A stretch of DNA of 64,000 nt. Origin: an uncultured Clostridia bacterium (GTDB lineage Bacteria > Bacillota > Clostridia > Christensenellales > CAG-917). Position numbers and translations under genes: made by a program. The notes beneath the pieces were generated by a model. That model searched no databases, was not told the DNA's origin, and saw only the letters and a program-made list of their open reading frames with translations. This document shows, piece by piece, positions 29,087 to 38,669 of this stretch. Where the stretch lies: positions 1-64,000 of the forward strand of contig CANQNC010000006.1 of NCBI GenBank assembly GCA_947625145.1, read 5' to 3'. Positions within the stretch are counted from its first letter, which is position 1; each line of letters begins with the position of its first letter.

Positions 29087-29283
29087 TGAGGCGCGAAAAT
29101 TTTATAGAAATTGCAAACTTTTGAGGAGACGGAGCAGTTCGGGCAAAACGGAAAAGCAGGATTTTAGGCGCGAGATATTCGATATAAACCTCCCAAACGC
29201 TTGCGCGGAGCAAGGAAAAGCCGTTCTAAGTTTTATTGTCTTTTTCGTTTGCGCTTGTTTTTTGTTTTTGCGGAGCAAAAAAA

Positions 29284-29320
29284 AGCGGGCTCTTAGGGGA
29301 AGAGCCCGCGAAAGGAGACA
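29284..29320 (-). terminator. Intrinsic terminator downstream of DUF362 gene
   Basis: GCGGGCTCTTAGGGGAAGAGCCCGC with T8 on minus strand. Confidence 0.8.
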
Positions 29321-29468
29321 AATTTGCGCTAAACTAAATTTATGATTATATACTCATAATATTACTCCTATATTGATCTGAAATAACATGTCTATATCAT
29401 GCCAATCGTTACGCTGATATTACGCCGATATCATGCCGATCGCATATAAGTTTCTTGTCGATTTTGAG

Positions 29469-30329
29469 TTATATGCGGACAAGTTCGTATTCCCTCGAGC
29501 CTATGCCGTGCGCTGCCGCCGCCTCTATCGTATGCACGCCGTTGCGGCTTTCTATGCGCTCGAGCAGATGCGCTTGCCCGGGGTCGTCCTTTGCGGCGTA
29601 TACGAGGTCAAGGCACGCCTGATCTATCGCCACGGGGTCGAGAGAGGTGAGTATGCCGATGTCCTTCATACACGGATCCTCCGCCACCGCGCAGCAATCG
29701 CAGTCCACGGACATGTTTTTCATCACGTTGATGTACGCGGCGTTGCCCTTGAAAAATCTGACCACGGACGTCGCGGCGTCCGCCATGGATTCGAGGAAGG
29801 AGTTGTGATCGCCCGTCCAAAGCGCGTCGGGATCGCCCGAGCCGTGGATATACGCCTTCCCGTACGACGAGGCTATGCCGATGGACAACTGCTTCAGCGC
29901 GCCGCCGTACCCGCCCATGGGGTGCCCCTTGAAGTGGGAGAGCACAAGCAAGGAGTCGTAGTTTTCAAGCCGTTTGCCCACAAAATTCTTTTTGATCACC
30001 TTTCCGTCGGGGATATCCAGCTCCATATCTTCCTCCGCGTCCAGCAGATCCACGTCGAAAAACTCGTTCCAGCCGTGCTTTTCGAGGGTTTTCAAGTGCT
30101 TTGCCGTGGTGTTGCGCTCGCCCTCGTAGGCGGTGTTGCACTCCGTGATCGTCCCGTGCACATAGTCCACAACGGGCTTCCAGAACGCGGGGCGCAGAAA
30201 GTTTTGATTGCCCACCTCGCCGCTGTGCACCTTGACGGCGACTTTGCCTTTCAGCTCAATGCCAAGCGCTTTGTAAAGTTCCAACACCTTTTCGGGTGTT
30301 ATCGTGGAAGAAAAAAATACCTTTGTCAT
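29469..30329 (-). CDS. DUF362 domain-containing protein
   Basis: VKVHSGEVGNQNFLRP, LVLSHFKGHPMGGYGGALKQLSIG, CxC/CAVAEDPCMKDIGILTSLDPVAIDQA. Confidence 0.85.
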   Translation of the reverse strand: MTKVFFSSTITPEKVLELYKALGIELKGKVAVKVHSGEVGNQNFLRPAFWKPVVDYVHGTITECNTAYEGERNTTAKHLKTLEKHGWNEFFDVDLLDAEEDMELDIPDGKVIKKNFVGKRLENYDSLLVLSHFKGHPMGGYGGALKQLSIGIASSYGKAYIHGSGDPDALWTGDHNSFLESMADAATSVVRFFKGNAAYINVMKNMSVDCDCCAVAEDPCMKDIGILTSLDPVAIDQACLDLVYAAKDDPGQAHLLERIESRNGVHTIEAAAAHGIGSREYELVRI

Positions 30330-30868
30330 ATTCGCTCCGTTTGATTGTTTATACTATTGATATGATAAATTATTGTCGTCAGGATTTCAAGAGATAATTC
30401 GTATTTTTTTCTCGTTTCTTGCAACAAACCGAAAAAATACCGATTTCTATCTTCAAAAAATCGAGGAGTAGACCATCATCCGAAATTTTCGCCGCGACAG
30501 CGCGTGGCGACGTCGAACAGTTGGGCGGACGACAAAATCAAAGCGGCGGAATGCGAAAACTTTGTTGCGTATAAAATCGTATTCAAAATTTTGATAAGTC
30601 GTTTGCATAGCCGCGCATATGAGAATTCTCGTATGCGGAAGAGGGGATATGAGAGTGGCGAGAACTACGCAGGCGGGAGTTTTCGGGCGAAACCAAGCGC
30701 AAAACGGCATAAAACCCGCAGACCATAAGAAGAGTTGAGAAACAGCGGAGAAAATCCCGTAAATCGCCTAAAAGTTGGACGAATATATCCCGCTTCCGAC
30801 GTGTGCAAAACGGCGTACAAATGTTGATTTATTTGCAATTTGCGTAGAACAGCGCAAAACGGCATACA

Positions 30869-30892
30869 AAACGGGGAGAAAACTCCCCGTTT
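30869..30892 (-). terminator. Terminator-like hairpin downstream of rubrerythrin
   Basis: AAACGGGGAGAAAACTCCCCGTTT. Confidence 0.65.
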
Positions 30893-30920
30893 GAATGTGG
30901 TTGAGTTGTTGAGGCCTCGC

Positions 30921-31475
30921 TCAATAGTTCTCCTTTTTGAGTTCGAAATAGGATTGCGGATGATTGCACACGGGGCAGCGTTCGGGGGCGGCGACGCCGA
31001 CGACGATATGTCCGCAGTTGCGGCACTCCCACACGTTCACGCCACACTTTTCAAACACCTGTTTGGTCTCAACGTTTTTCAGCAGAGCGCGATATCTTTC
31101 CTCGTGGGCTTTTTCGATCGCGGCGACCCCTCTGAACTGCGCGGCCAGCTCGTGGAAGCCCTCCTCGTCCGCCTCTCTTGCCATACGCTCGTACATATCC
31201 GTCCACTCGGCGTTTTCGCCCTCGGCGGCGTGCAGAAGGTTTTCCTGCGTATCGCCAAGTTCCCCAAGCGCCTTGAACCACAGTTTTGCGTGTTCCTTTT
31301 CGTTGTCCGCCGTCTTCAAAAACAGCTCGGCGATTTGCTCATAGCCCGCCTTTTTTGCCACGGACGCGAAGTAGGTGTATTTGTTTCTTGCCTGCGATTC
31401 GCCCGCAAACGCTTCCCAAAGGTTTTTTTCCGTCTTTGTCCCGACGTAGGGATTTTTTCTTGTTTCCATAGACAT
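30921..31475 (-). CDS. rbr: Rubrerythrin
   Basis: [36 protein letters not shown] diiron motifs; C-terminal rubredoxin-like CRNCGH..CPVC. Confidence 0.95.
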   Translation of the reverse strand: MSMETRKNPYVGTKTEKNLWEAFAGESQARNKYTYFASVAKKAGYEQIAELFLKTADNEKEHAKLWFKALGELGDTQENLLHAAEGENAEWTDMYERMAREADEEGFHELAAQFRGVAAIEKAHEERYRALLKNVETKQVFEKCGVNVWECRNCGHIVVGVAAPERCPVCNHPQSYFELKKENY

Positions 31476-31530
31476 CTCCTTTTTGGATTGATGATTAAAT
31501 CTTAAACCTTTTTTTCTTCCCGCGCAAGAG

Positions 31531-31755
31531 TCAAATTTGCTTTAGTCCGAGCAGATAATCCGCCGAGATGTCGTACAGCTTGCAAAGATATACGATCTGG
31601 TCGTAATTCAGCTCGAAAATGCCATTTTCAAATCGACTGTATTGCTGTTGAGTCATAAGCAACATTTCAGCCACCTGCGCTTGGGTGTAGCCGACAAGCC
31701 TTCTGCTTTCGCGCAGTCTTTTGCCAACGCTTTGTTTGATTGAACTGTTTCCCAT
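31531..31755 (-). CDS. XRE-family HTH transcriptional regulator
   Basis: [36 protein letters not shown]. Confidence 0.92.
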   Translation of the reverse strand: MGNSSIKQSVGKRLRESRRLVGYTQAQVAEMLLMTQQQYSRFENGIFELNYDQIVYLCKLYDISADYLLGLKQI

Positions 31756-31788
31756 ATTTATATTTTTGAGTTTACATCACAAAATGTG

Positions 31789-31817
31789 TTGACTTACATC
31801 ACATTATGATGTAAAAT
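31789..31817 (+). promoter_or_regulatory. Promoter TTGACT-17-TAAAAT of BspA-like lipoprotein gene
   Basis: Hexamers at 31789-31794 and 31812-31817. Confidence 0.65.
31794..31814. promoter_or_regulatory. Putative XRE operator TTACATCA-CATTA-TGATGTAA
   Basis: Perfect 8-bp inverted repeat between -35 and -10; half-site direct repeat TTACATCAC also at 31772. Confidence 0.65.
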
Positions 31818-31845
31818 ATCCAAAATGCAAAAAATGGAGGTTTAT

Positions 31846-33270
31846 ATGAAACAAATTTCTAAAAAGCTGTTTATTTTGATGGCGCTAGGCATGGCGTTGT
31901 TGCTTGCCACATGTCTTGTCGCTTGCAACGACGACGGAAAAAGAGCGGACAAGGCGGGCAACGAAATTGTCGAGGCGTGTATAAGCGAGGACTTCCTCGA
32001 TCATTGGCTCGGTTTTGTCAGTGAGAAAAGCGCGGAGGAAGCCGGTTTGATATTGGAAGCTGTTGCCGATCCAAGCAGCTATAAGGCGGACTATATATGG
32101 GGAGCAAAGGTGGCGCTAGATTTATACTATCATATGGATGGAGAGAACGCGCCGCAAGAGTTTTATGTATTGTACTTTTCCGATGAAAAATCCGCTTCCG
32201 AGTTTGATAAGTCTGAAATATTCGGAGACGATCCATATCTCGACGTTCATCAGACGGTCAAGGGCAATGTGGTTTATCTCGAGACCGTAGAGGGATATAT
32301 CGAGGACGTCATCTTTAAGACAGAGTTGAAGGAAAGCGCGATCTCGAAGAAGAAGCATGATTTTATTTACTCGTCTCTAAACGAAGTCAAAAATGAGAAA
32401 TATATATACTTCGACTATGACACGTATGAATTTGAGTCGGACACATATGACACATATGAAGTCCGTGCCGATCTTGAAGGCAATATAGAAGCGTACTACT
32501 CCATCCTAAATGTAGAAGATAATGAAGAGTTTATCGAAGATATGGACGAAATGATTGAAAGCGGTTTGTATACGGGGTATGTGGACTTCACGCGCGAGGA
32601 AGGTTATGTATATGCAAAACTTGTGGACAAGCCCGGATTCAAATATGCTTTTATCAAAGACGATGAGGGCAACGATACGGACGCAATAGCGGTTTTCGGA
32701 TATTGCTATGACTTATTGAAGGACGCAAATTTTGTCATCCCGTCCTATATCGACGGACATCCCGTCGAAGAGGTTACCGCGACTTGTATTGACTATTATG
32801 ACTATGGCGATCCGGCTTCCTTGGATACCTTTCATTTGTTCAGCAATCCATTTAAGAGCGTAAAATTTCCCAAAACGATGAAACGTTTCGGCAACTATGA
32901 TTTACACTTTTCCGACAGCATTGAAAAGATAGAAGTGGAGGAAGGCAATCCGTACTTCCATGTCAAAAACAACTGCCTTATTGAGACAGCCACAGGCAAG
33001 TTGTATTGGGCGTGCAAGGGCTTCGTCATCCCCGACTATGTGAAGGAGATAGGCTATCAGGCTTTTGCAGGCTGTAATATCACGTCTATTGATATCCCCG
33101 TCAGTGTGGAGAGGATTGATCTTTCGGCTTTTTACACTGTGAAAGTGTTAAATTACAAAGGCACAACAGATCAGTTCAAGGAAATTGAATGGTGGAATGG
33201 ATATATGACTACCTTCACGATCAATTGCACAAACGGAACGCTTACATTGGAAAACGGAAAGATAATCTGA
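31846..33270 (+). CDS. Lipoprotein with BspA-like leucine-rich repeat C-terminus
   Basis: Lipobox LVAC; FVIPDYVKEIGYQAFAGCNITSIDIPVSVERID (LRR_5-like); SD tggagg. Confidence 0.75.
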   Translation: MKQISKKLFILMALGMALLLATCLVACNDDGKRADKAGNEIVEACISEDFLDHWLGFVSEKSAEEAGLILEAVADPSSYKADYIWGAKVALDLYYHMDGENAPQEFYVLYFSDEKSASEFDKSEIFGDDPYLDVHQTVKGNVVYLETVEGYIEDVIFKTELKESAISKKKHDFIYSSLNEVKNEKYIYFDYDTYEFESDTYDTYEVRADLEGNIEAYYSILNVEDNEEFIEDMDEMIESGLYTGYVDFTREEGYVYAKLVDKPGFKYAFIKDDEGNDTDAIAVFGYCYDLLKDANFVIPSYIDGHPVEEVTATCIDYYDYGDPASLDTFHLFSNPFKSVKFPKTMKRFGNYDLHFSDSIEKIEVEEGNPYFHVKNNCLIETATGKLYWACKGFVIPDYVKEIGYQAFAGCNITSIDIPVSVERIDLSAFYTVKVLNYKGTTDQFKEIEWWNGYMTTFTINCTNGTLTLENGKII

Positions 33271-33618
33271 AACATATCCCGAAGAAAAAGCCGAGCGCCG
33301 TATGCAAATTGTCAAACAAGCGACGCTTTGCGGCGGCGCATATGGCGGATATGCGCGGTTCATATGCATTGTCCCGATGATTTTGTCGGTTCTGAAAAAT
33401 CGGACTTTGCATATGAACTTTTTTCTGAGGCGTTGCGCTTGCACACATAAATTGCCGCAAACAAAAACAGCCGCATGCGCGACTGTATTTGCGAAAGATG
33501 AGAAAGTTTATATCACAATTGATTTTCAAAAGCGTTTTCACCTTATATACAAACTCCGCGCGCGATTTATTGGGGAAAGTGAAAAAATTTTTTTGATTTT
33601 TTGTTGCGAAAACAAATC

Positions 33619-34218
33619 TCACTTCAAATATCTGAGCACGACGACGGTGCCCTCCTCGCAATCCACGGTTATGTCGCCGCCCAGCGAGACGTTGGACAGC
33701 CCGCGGGAGTCAGAGGGGGTGAGCCTCAGCTTTTTCAGGGGATAGAAGAGGTTGTCCGAACAGGTGACGACCGCCTCACCGCCGAGAGGAAGGATGGAGA
33801 CGATCTCCCCTTTTTCAGAGGGGATATGCCGCCTGCCGCGCACGACATACATGTCAAGCCCGTTGTCCTCCGCGGTCGCGGGCATGCCGAGGTCCTCGGA
33901 CAGGCGCATGACGGCGAGGTTGCAGAGCATATGGTCAAGCCGCCCGCCCGAAACGCCGTAAAACACAAGCTCGTCCGCGTGCAGTGCGTCGTGGGCATAG
34001 CGGACGGCAAGTTCCCCGTCGCTCGCGTTTTTGACCGAATCGTGCTTGACGACGATCCCGTCGAAGTCGCGCGGCATGGACAGCGAATCGAAATCGCCGA
34101 GCAGGATGTCGCATTTGCCGTCGCAAAGCAGATATCCGCCGTCGCAACAGATGATTTTGTCCGCGGCGATCTTTCGCTTTATCGGCGAGCCGCAATTCAA
34201 GACTATCGCAACTTTCAT
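33619..34218 (-). CDS. thiN: Thiamine pyrophosphokinase (thiamine diphosphokinase)
   Basis: IICCDGGYLL, LLGDFDSL, D..ASDGELAVRYA, YGVSGGRLDHMLCNL. Confidence 0.92.
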   Translation of the reverse strand: MKVAIVLNCGSPIKRKIAADKIICCDGGYLLCDGKCDILLGDFDSLSMPRDFDGIVVKHDSVKNASDGELAVRYAHDALHADELVFYGVSGGRLDHMLCNLAVMRLSEDLGMPATAEDNGLDMYVVRGRRHIPSEKGEIVSILPLGGEAVVTCSDNLFYPLKKLRLTPSDSRGLSNVSLGGDITVDCEEGTVVVLRYLK

Positions 34219-34224
34219 AAACCA

Positions 34225-34253
34225 AATATAGCGCGCTAAGCGGATTTTGTCAA
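34225..34253 (-). promoter_or_regulatory. Promoter TTGACA-17-TATATT of thiN
   Basis: Minus-strand TTGACA (34253-34248), 17 bp, TATATT (34230-34225), 6 nt, ATG. Confidence 0.75.
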
Positions 34254-34373
34254 TCCGAAACCGCGTCCCGTTTTGAAAGCGAGTGGGGCGCAATTTTTGC
34301 GTTTTGCAAAATGGTGCGCAAATCTTCTTGTAATGCGGGCGTTTTTGCGATATACTGATTTTAAGGTGGATAT

Positions 34374-35333
34374 ATGCGAGAATTTTGGCTGAAAAGCTAT
34401 GACGATACAGACATTTACGTCACGCTCTGGGACGACGTTGCCGCTCTGAAGGGCGTGATACAGCTTGTGCACGGCATGGGCGAGTATGCGCGCCGCTACG
34501 ACGAGCTTGCGGAGTTTTTCAACGGGCGGGGCTATATCGTGTTTGCGGACGATCACCGCGCGCACGGCAGGACGGAAAAGCCCGAAAACCTCGGCAAGCA
34601 TTACGGCGACGTCTTTGTCAAAACGCTGCACGACGAGCTGTTTTTCAGGGAGTGGCTGAAAGGTCAATATGAGCTTCCCATCTTCATGCTTGGGCACAGC
34701 TACGGCAGTTTCCTCGCGCAGGCTTTCGCGCAGGCGGGCACTGACATCAAGGCGATCGCGCTGACGGGCAGCGGACATATGAAGTCCCGCTTTTCGGCGG
34801 GGGCGGCGCTGATCGCTCCGCTGAAGCTGTTCGCGCCGAATTGGCGCCCCAAATTTGTGGAAAAGATGGGCGCGAAGATGTACCGCTACGACGGCGAAGA
34901 GGGCAAAAATCTTTGGCTCAACAGCGTCCCCGAACGCAGGGCGGAGTTTGACGACGATCCCCTTGTCCATGTGCCCATGAGCGTCAATTTTTATTACAGC
35001 ATGATGCGCAACACCTCAAAGCTGTATTCCAAGCGGGCGCTTGGACGGCTCAATCCCATGACCGCGATAGGCATTTTCAGCGGGGACGGCGACCCGCTCG
35101 GGGAATACGGAAAGGGCGTCAAGAGGCTGGACGATATGTACAGATCCGTGGGCATACAAAGCGAACTGCACCTCTATGAGGGCGCGCGGCATGAGGTGGC
35201 GTACGACCGCTGTTGCGAGCAGGTGCGGGAGGATATAGCCGAATTTTTCGACCGCTTTGTCATGTATCATCAAACCACGATATACGAAATTATGAACGAG
35301 GAGGAAAACCATGACGACGAGTATGTGTGGTGA
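34374..35333 (+). CDS. Alpha/beta hydrolase (lysophospholipase-like)
   Basis: QLVHGMGEYARRYDELAEFFNGRGY, DDHRAHGRT, LGHSYGSFLAQAF. Confidence 0.9.
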   Translation: MREFWLKSYDDTDIYVTLWDDVAALKGVIQLVHGMGEYARRYDELAEFFNGRGYIVFADDHRAHGRTEKPENLGKHYGDVFVKTLHDELFFREWLKGQYELPIFMLGHSYGSFLAQAFAQAGTDIKAIALTGSGHMKSRFSAGAALIAPLKLFAPNWRPKFVEKMGAKMYRYDGEEGKNLWLNSVPERRAEFDDDPLVHVPMSVNFYYSMMRNTSKLYSKRALGRLNPMTAIGIFSGDGDPLGEYGKGVKRLDDMYRSVGIQSELHLYEGARHEVAYDRCCEQVREDIAEFFDRFVMYHQTTIYEIMNEEENHDDEYVW

Positions 35334-36279
35334 CGCAAAGATCGTCTTGCCGCGCGGGTTTGAAGTGGGACACTTCAACGACGACTTCACAGGCGTCACC
35401 GCGATCATTTCAAAAAGAGGCGCGCTCGGCGGGTGCGATTGCCGCGGAGGGGCTCCCGGCACGCGCGAGACGGATCTGCTTCGCCCCGAAAAGATGATGG
35501 ATATGGTCAACGCCGTCGTGCTTTCGGGAGGCTCCGCCTATGGGCTTGCCTCCACAGTCGGCGTGATGGATTGGCTGAAAAAAGAGGGGTGCGGATTTAA
35601 GACCGCGGGGAAGATCGTCCCCATTGTTTCGGGCGCGGTCATCTTCGACCTAAACCACAAGGAATATCACTTCCCAACCGCGGAATACGGGTTTAAGGCA
35701 TGCGAAAACGCCACAAAAACCCCAAGTTTCGGCGAAATAGGCGCGGGGAAGGGCGCGACTGTCGGTAAACTGCGCGGCTTGAAATACGCCTCGAAAAGCG
35801 GCATAGGCGCCGCCACAGTGAAGGTCGCGGGGCTGAATGTGACCGCGATCGTCGCGGTCAACGCGCTTGGGGATATCGTGGATCCCGATTCGGGGGAGAT
35901 CCTCGCGGGCGCGAGAGGAAAGGACGGAAGTTTCATCAACACCGAAAAATGCCTCGCGTACGGCGAATTTGCAAAGCTGCTGTTCGGCACAAACACGACG
36001 ATCGGCTGTATCCTCACGGACGCAAAGCTGGACAAGGTCGGCGTAAACAAGTTGGCAAGCGTCTCGCACAACGGGCTTGCCCGCGCGATACGCCCCGTGC
36101 ACACCGACTATGACGGCGACACCATGTTTTGCCTGTCCACGTGCAAAAAGCCCGTGATCAACTTCGCTCTGCTGCAATGCGCGGCGGTGCAGGCGACCGC
36201 TCTTGCGATCTGTCGCGCGGCAAGGCCCAACGACTTTGCCTATCTGTCCGAGGTGGATGTCGAGGAGGATGAGGAGTAA
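35311..36279 (+). CDS. P1 family (DmpA-like) peptidase
   Basis: GFEVGHFNDDFTGVTAII, CDCRGGAPGTRETDLL, VVLSGGSAYGLAS. Confidence 0.92.
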   Translation: MTTSMCGDAKIVLPRGFEVGHFNDDFTGVTAIISKRGALGGCDCRGGAPGTRETDLLRPEKMMDMVNAVVLSGGSAYGLASTVGVMDWLKKEGCGFKTAGKIVPIVSGAVIFDLNHKEYHFPTAEYGFKACENATKTPSFGEIGAGKGATVGKLRGLKYASKSGIGAATVKVAGLNVTAIVAVNALGDIVDPDSGEILAGARGKDGSFINTEKCLAYGEFAKLLFGTNTTIGCILTDAKLDKVGVNKLASVSHNGLARAIRPVHTDYDGDTMFCLSTCKKPVINFALLQCAAVQATALAICRAARPNDFAYLSEVDVEEDEE

Positions 36280-36433
36280 GCGGCGGGCGCGTCCTCTTTG
36301 AAAAGGAAAGGCATATCCAAGCGGAATTTTGTCCCTGCAAATATGTATCCGAGCTGAACTTGTGCCCCGGCGGCAATATGTTCTAGTGGAAAGATATATT
36401 CGAACGAAAACGGATATCCAAAAAATCAAATTG

Positions 36434-36468
36434 AAAAAAGACGGCGATTTGCCGTCTTTTCGTTTTGG
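36434..36468 (+). terminator. Intrinsic terminator
   Basis: AAAAAAGACGGCGATTTGCCGTCTTTTCGTTTT. Confidence 0.85.
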
Positions 36469-36672
36469 CAATTGACCTATGCGCTTTGCAACTCGTTCCC
36501 TGCTGTGAGAAGAGATTTACGAGGCGTTTTCCCTCAAAATACACATGATGTGCAAAGCGTTTGTTCGCAAATATGCGCAATTTGCTAGTCGGTTGTTTGT
36601 AGGATACGCGCTGTTCGCAATACGTTTTTCATCAAAACAAGTGTGATGAGAGGCGTTGTCCGCTGGCCTAGG

Positions 36673-38499
36673 TCACTCGGCTTTTTTGCCGTAGGCGAGT
36701 TTCAGGCGCTGTTCGCCCGAGAGGATGACCTTGCGGATGCGGATGTTTTTGGGTGTGACTTCCAACATTTCGTCGTCGTTCAAAAACTCAAGTGACTCTT
36801 CAAGGCTCAAAATGCGCGGGGTGTTCAGTCTCAGCGCCTCGTCCGAGCCTGCGGCGCGCATGTTCGAGACGTGTTTGCGTTTGCACACGTTCACGCGGAT
36901 GTCGTCGCTCTTGGGAGACACGCCCACGACCATGCCCTCGTAGACCATGGTCTGCGGGGTGATGAAAAGTTGACCTCTTTCCTGCGCGTTGAACAGCCCG
37001 TAGGTGGTCGCTTCGCCCGTTTCAAACGCGACGAGCGAGCCCGTGTATCTGCGGGGAATGGGCCCTTTGTAGGGGGCGTAGCCGTCGAAAAGCTGATTCA
37101 TCACGCCCTCGCCCTTTGTGTCCGTCAAAAACTCGTTTTTGAAGCCGAACAGCCCGCGGGCGGGGATCTTGAATTCCATACGTATCCTGCTTCCTATGGG
37201 GTCCATTGTGACAAGTTCGCCCTTCCTGACGCCCATGCGCTCCATCACGGAGCCGACGCACTCGGACGGGACGTCGATGAAAAGCCTCTCCATAGGCTCG
37301 CATTTTGCGCCGTCTATCTCCTTGAAGATGACCTTCGGAGTGCCCACGCCAAACTCGTAGCCCTCGCGGCGCATGGTTTCGATGAGGATGGAAAGGTGCA
37401 TTTCCCCTCTGCCGCAGACCTTGAATGCGTCCGGCGATTCAGTCTGGTAGACCCGCAACGAGACGTCCTTCAAAAGCTCTCTGAACAGCCTTTCCCTAAG
37501 ATGCCTCGACGTGACGTATTTCCCCTCTCTTCCCGCAAAGGGGCTGTCGTTCACGCAAAAGTTCATTTCGATGGTGGGCTCGCCTATCTTGACGAAGGGA
37601 ACGGGGTCTATCTTGTTGGGGGAGCAGATGGTGTTGCCGATGTTGATATTCTCTATGCCGCTGAAGCACACAATGTCGCCCACGTACGCGTTTTCCACGG
37701 GCACGCGCTTGAGCCCCTCTATCTGGAAGAGATTGGCGATCTTGCTCTTGAAGGGGGAGATGCCGCTGTGATAGTCGCAGACGACGATCTCCTTTGCGGC
37801 GTCCACTCTGCCGCGCTCTATCCTGCCTATGCCGATCCTGCCCACATAGTCGTTGTAATCTATCGCGGAAACGAGAAGTTGAAGGTCCCCGTTTTCGTCC
37901 CCTTCGGGGGCGGGGATATAGTCCAAGATTGTGTCGAACAGGGGCTTGAGGTCCACTCCCTTTTCGTGGGGATCGCGCGTCGCCGTGCCCGCCTTGCCCG
38001 AGCAGTATAGGATTGGGCTGTCAAGCTGTTCCTCTGAAGCGTCGAGGTCCAAAAGCAATTCCAAAACCTCGTCCGCCACCTCGTCAAGCCGAGCGTCGGG
38101 TCTGTCTATTTTGTTGACGACGATGATGATCTTAAGCCCAAGCGCAAGCGCTTTTTCCACGACGAAGCGGGTTTGGGGCATAGGTCCCTCGGCGGCGTCC
38201 ACAAGCAGGACAACGCCCGCGACCATTTTCAGCACTCTTTCGACTTCTCCCGAAAAGTCCGCGTGCCCCGGGGTGTCTATGATGTTGATCTTGACGTCCC
38301 CGTAGTGTATGGACGTGTTTTTTGCAAGGATGGTGATGCCTCTTTCCCTTTCGAGGTCGCCCGAGTCCATGACGCAAGTCGCCACCTGCTGATTTTCCCT
38401 GAAAGTGCCCGATTGTTTGAGCATGGCGTCCACAAGCGTGGTCTTACCGTGGTCTACGTGCGCAATGATGGCTATGTTTCTCAAATCCTGTCTTATCAT
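36673..38499 (-). CDS. typA: Translational GTPase TypA/BipA
   Basis: NIAIIAHVDHGKTTLVDAMLKQSG, RERGITI, DTPGHADFSGEVERVLKMV, NKIDRPDAR. Confidence 0.97.
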   Translation of the reverse strand: MIRQDLRNIAIIAHVDHGKTTLVDAMLKQSGTFRENQQVATCVMDSGDLERERGITILAKNTSIHYGDVKINIIDTPGHADFSGEVERVLKMVAGVVLLVDAAEGPMPQTRFVVEKALALGLKIIIVVNKIDRPDARLDEVADEVLELLLDLDASEEQLDSPILYCSGKAGTATRDPHEKGVDLKPLFDTILDYIPAPEGDENGDLQLLVSAIDYNDYVGRIGIGRIERGRVDAAKEIVVCDYHSGISPFKSKIANLFQIEGLKRVPVENAYVGDIVCFSGIENINIGNTICSPNKIDPVPFVKIGEPTIEMNFCVNDSPFAGREGKYVTSRHLRERLFRELLKDVSLRVYQTESPDAFKVCGRGEMHLSILIETMRREGYEFGVGTPKVIFKEIDGAKCEPMERLFIDVPSECVGSVMERMGVRKGELVTMDPIGSRIRMEFKIPARGLFGFKNEFLTDTKGEGVMNQLFDGYAPYKGPIPRRYTGSLVAFETGEATTYGLFNAQERGQLFITPQTMVYEGMVVGVSPKSDDIRVNVCKRKHVSNMRAAGSDEALRLNTPRILSLEESLEFLNDDEMLEVTPKNIRIRKVILSGEQRLKLAYGKKAE

Positions 38500-38625
38500 A
38501 AAAGCCTCTTCTCCGCCGAACGCAAGGACGCGGCGTCTGAATTCAAGTTATAATAGCACATTTCTTTCGGCGTTGGCAATTCTATGAGCGCGTTTGACAA
38601 AAAATATAAAATATTTTTTCACGCA

Positions 38626-38653
38626 TTGTATTTGGGCGCGCGTATGATATAAT
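38626..38653 (+). promoter_or_regulatory. Promoter TTGTAT-16-TATAAT of serine dehydratase gene
   Basis: Hexamers read directly. Confidence 0.55.
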
Positions 38654-38669
38654 TTGTGCGGAGGACGAT

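Noticed and set aside
34219-34330. TPP riboswitch upstream of thiN
   Set aside because: Promoter sits directly at the start codon, leaving no leader; no CTGAGA-type motif.
36871-38010. 379-aa plus-strand ORF
   Set aside because: Antisense to typA.
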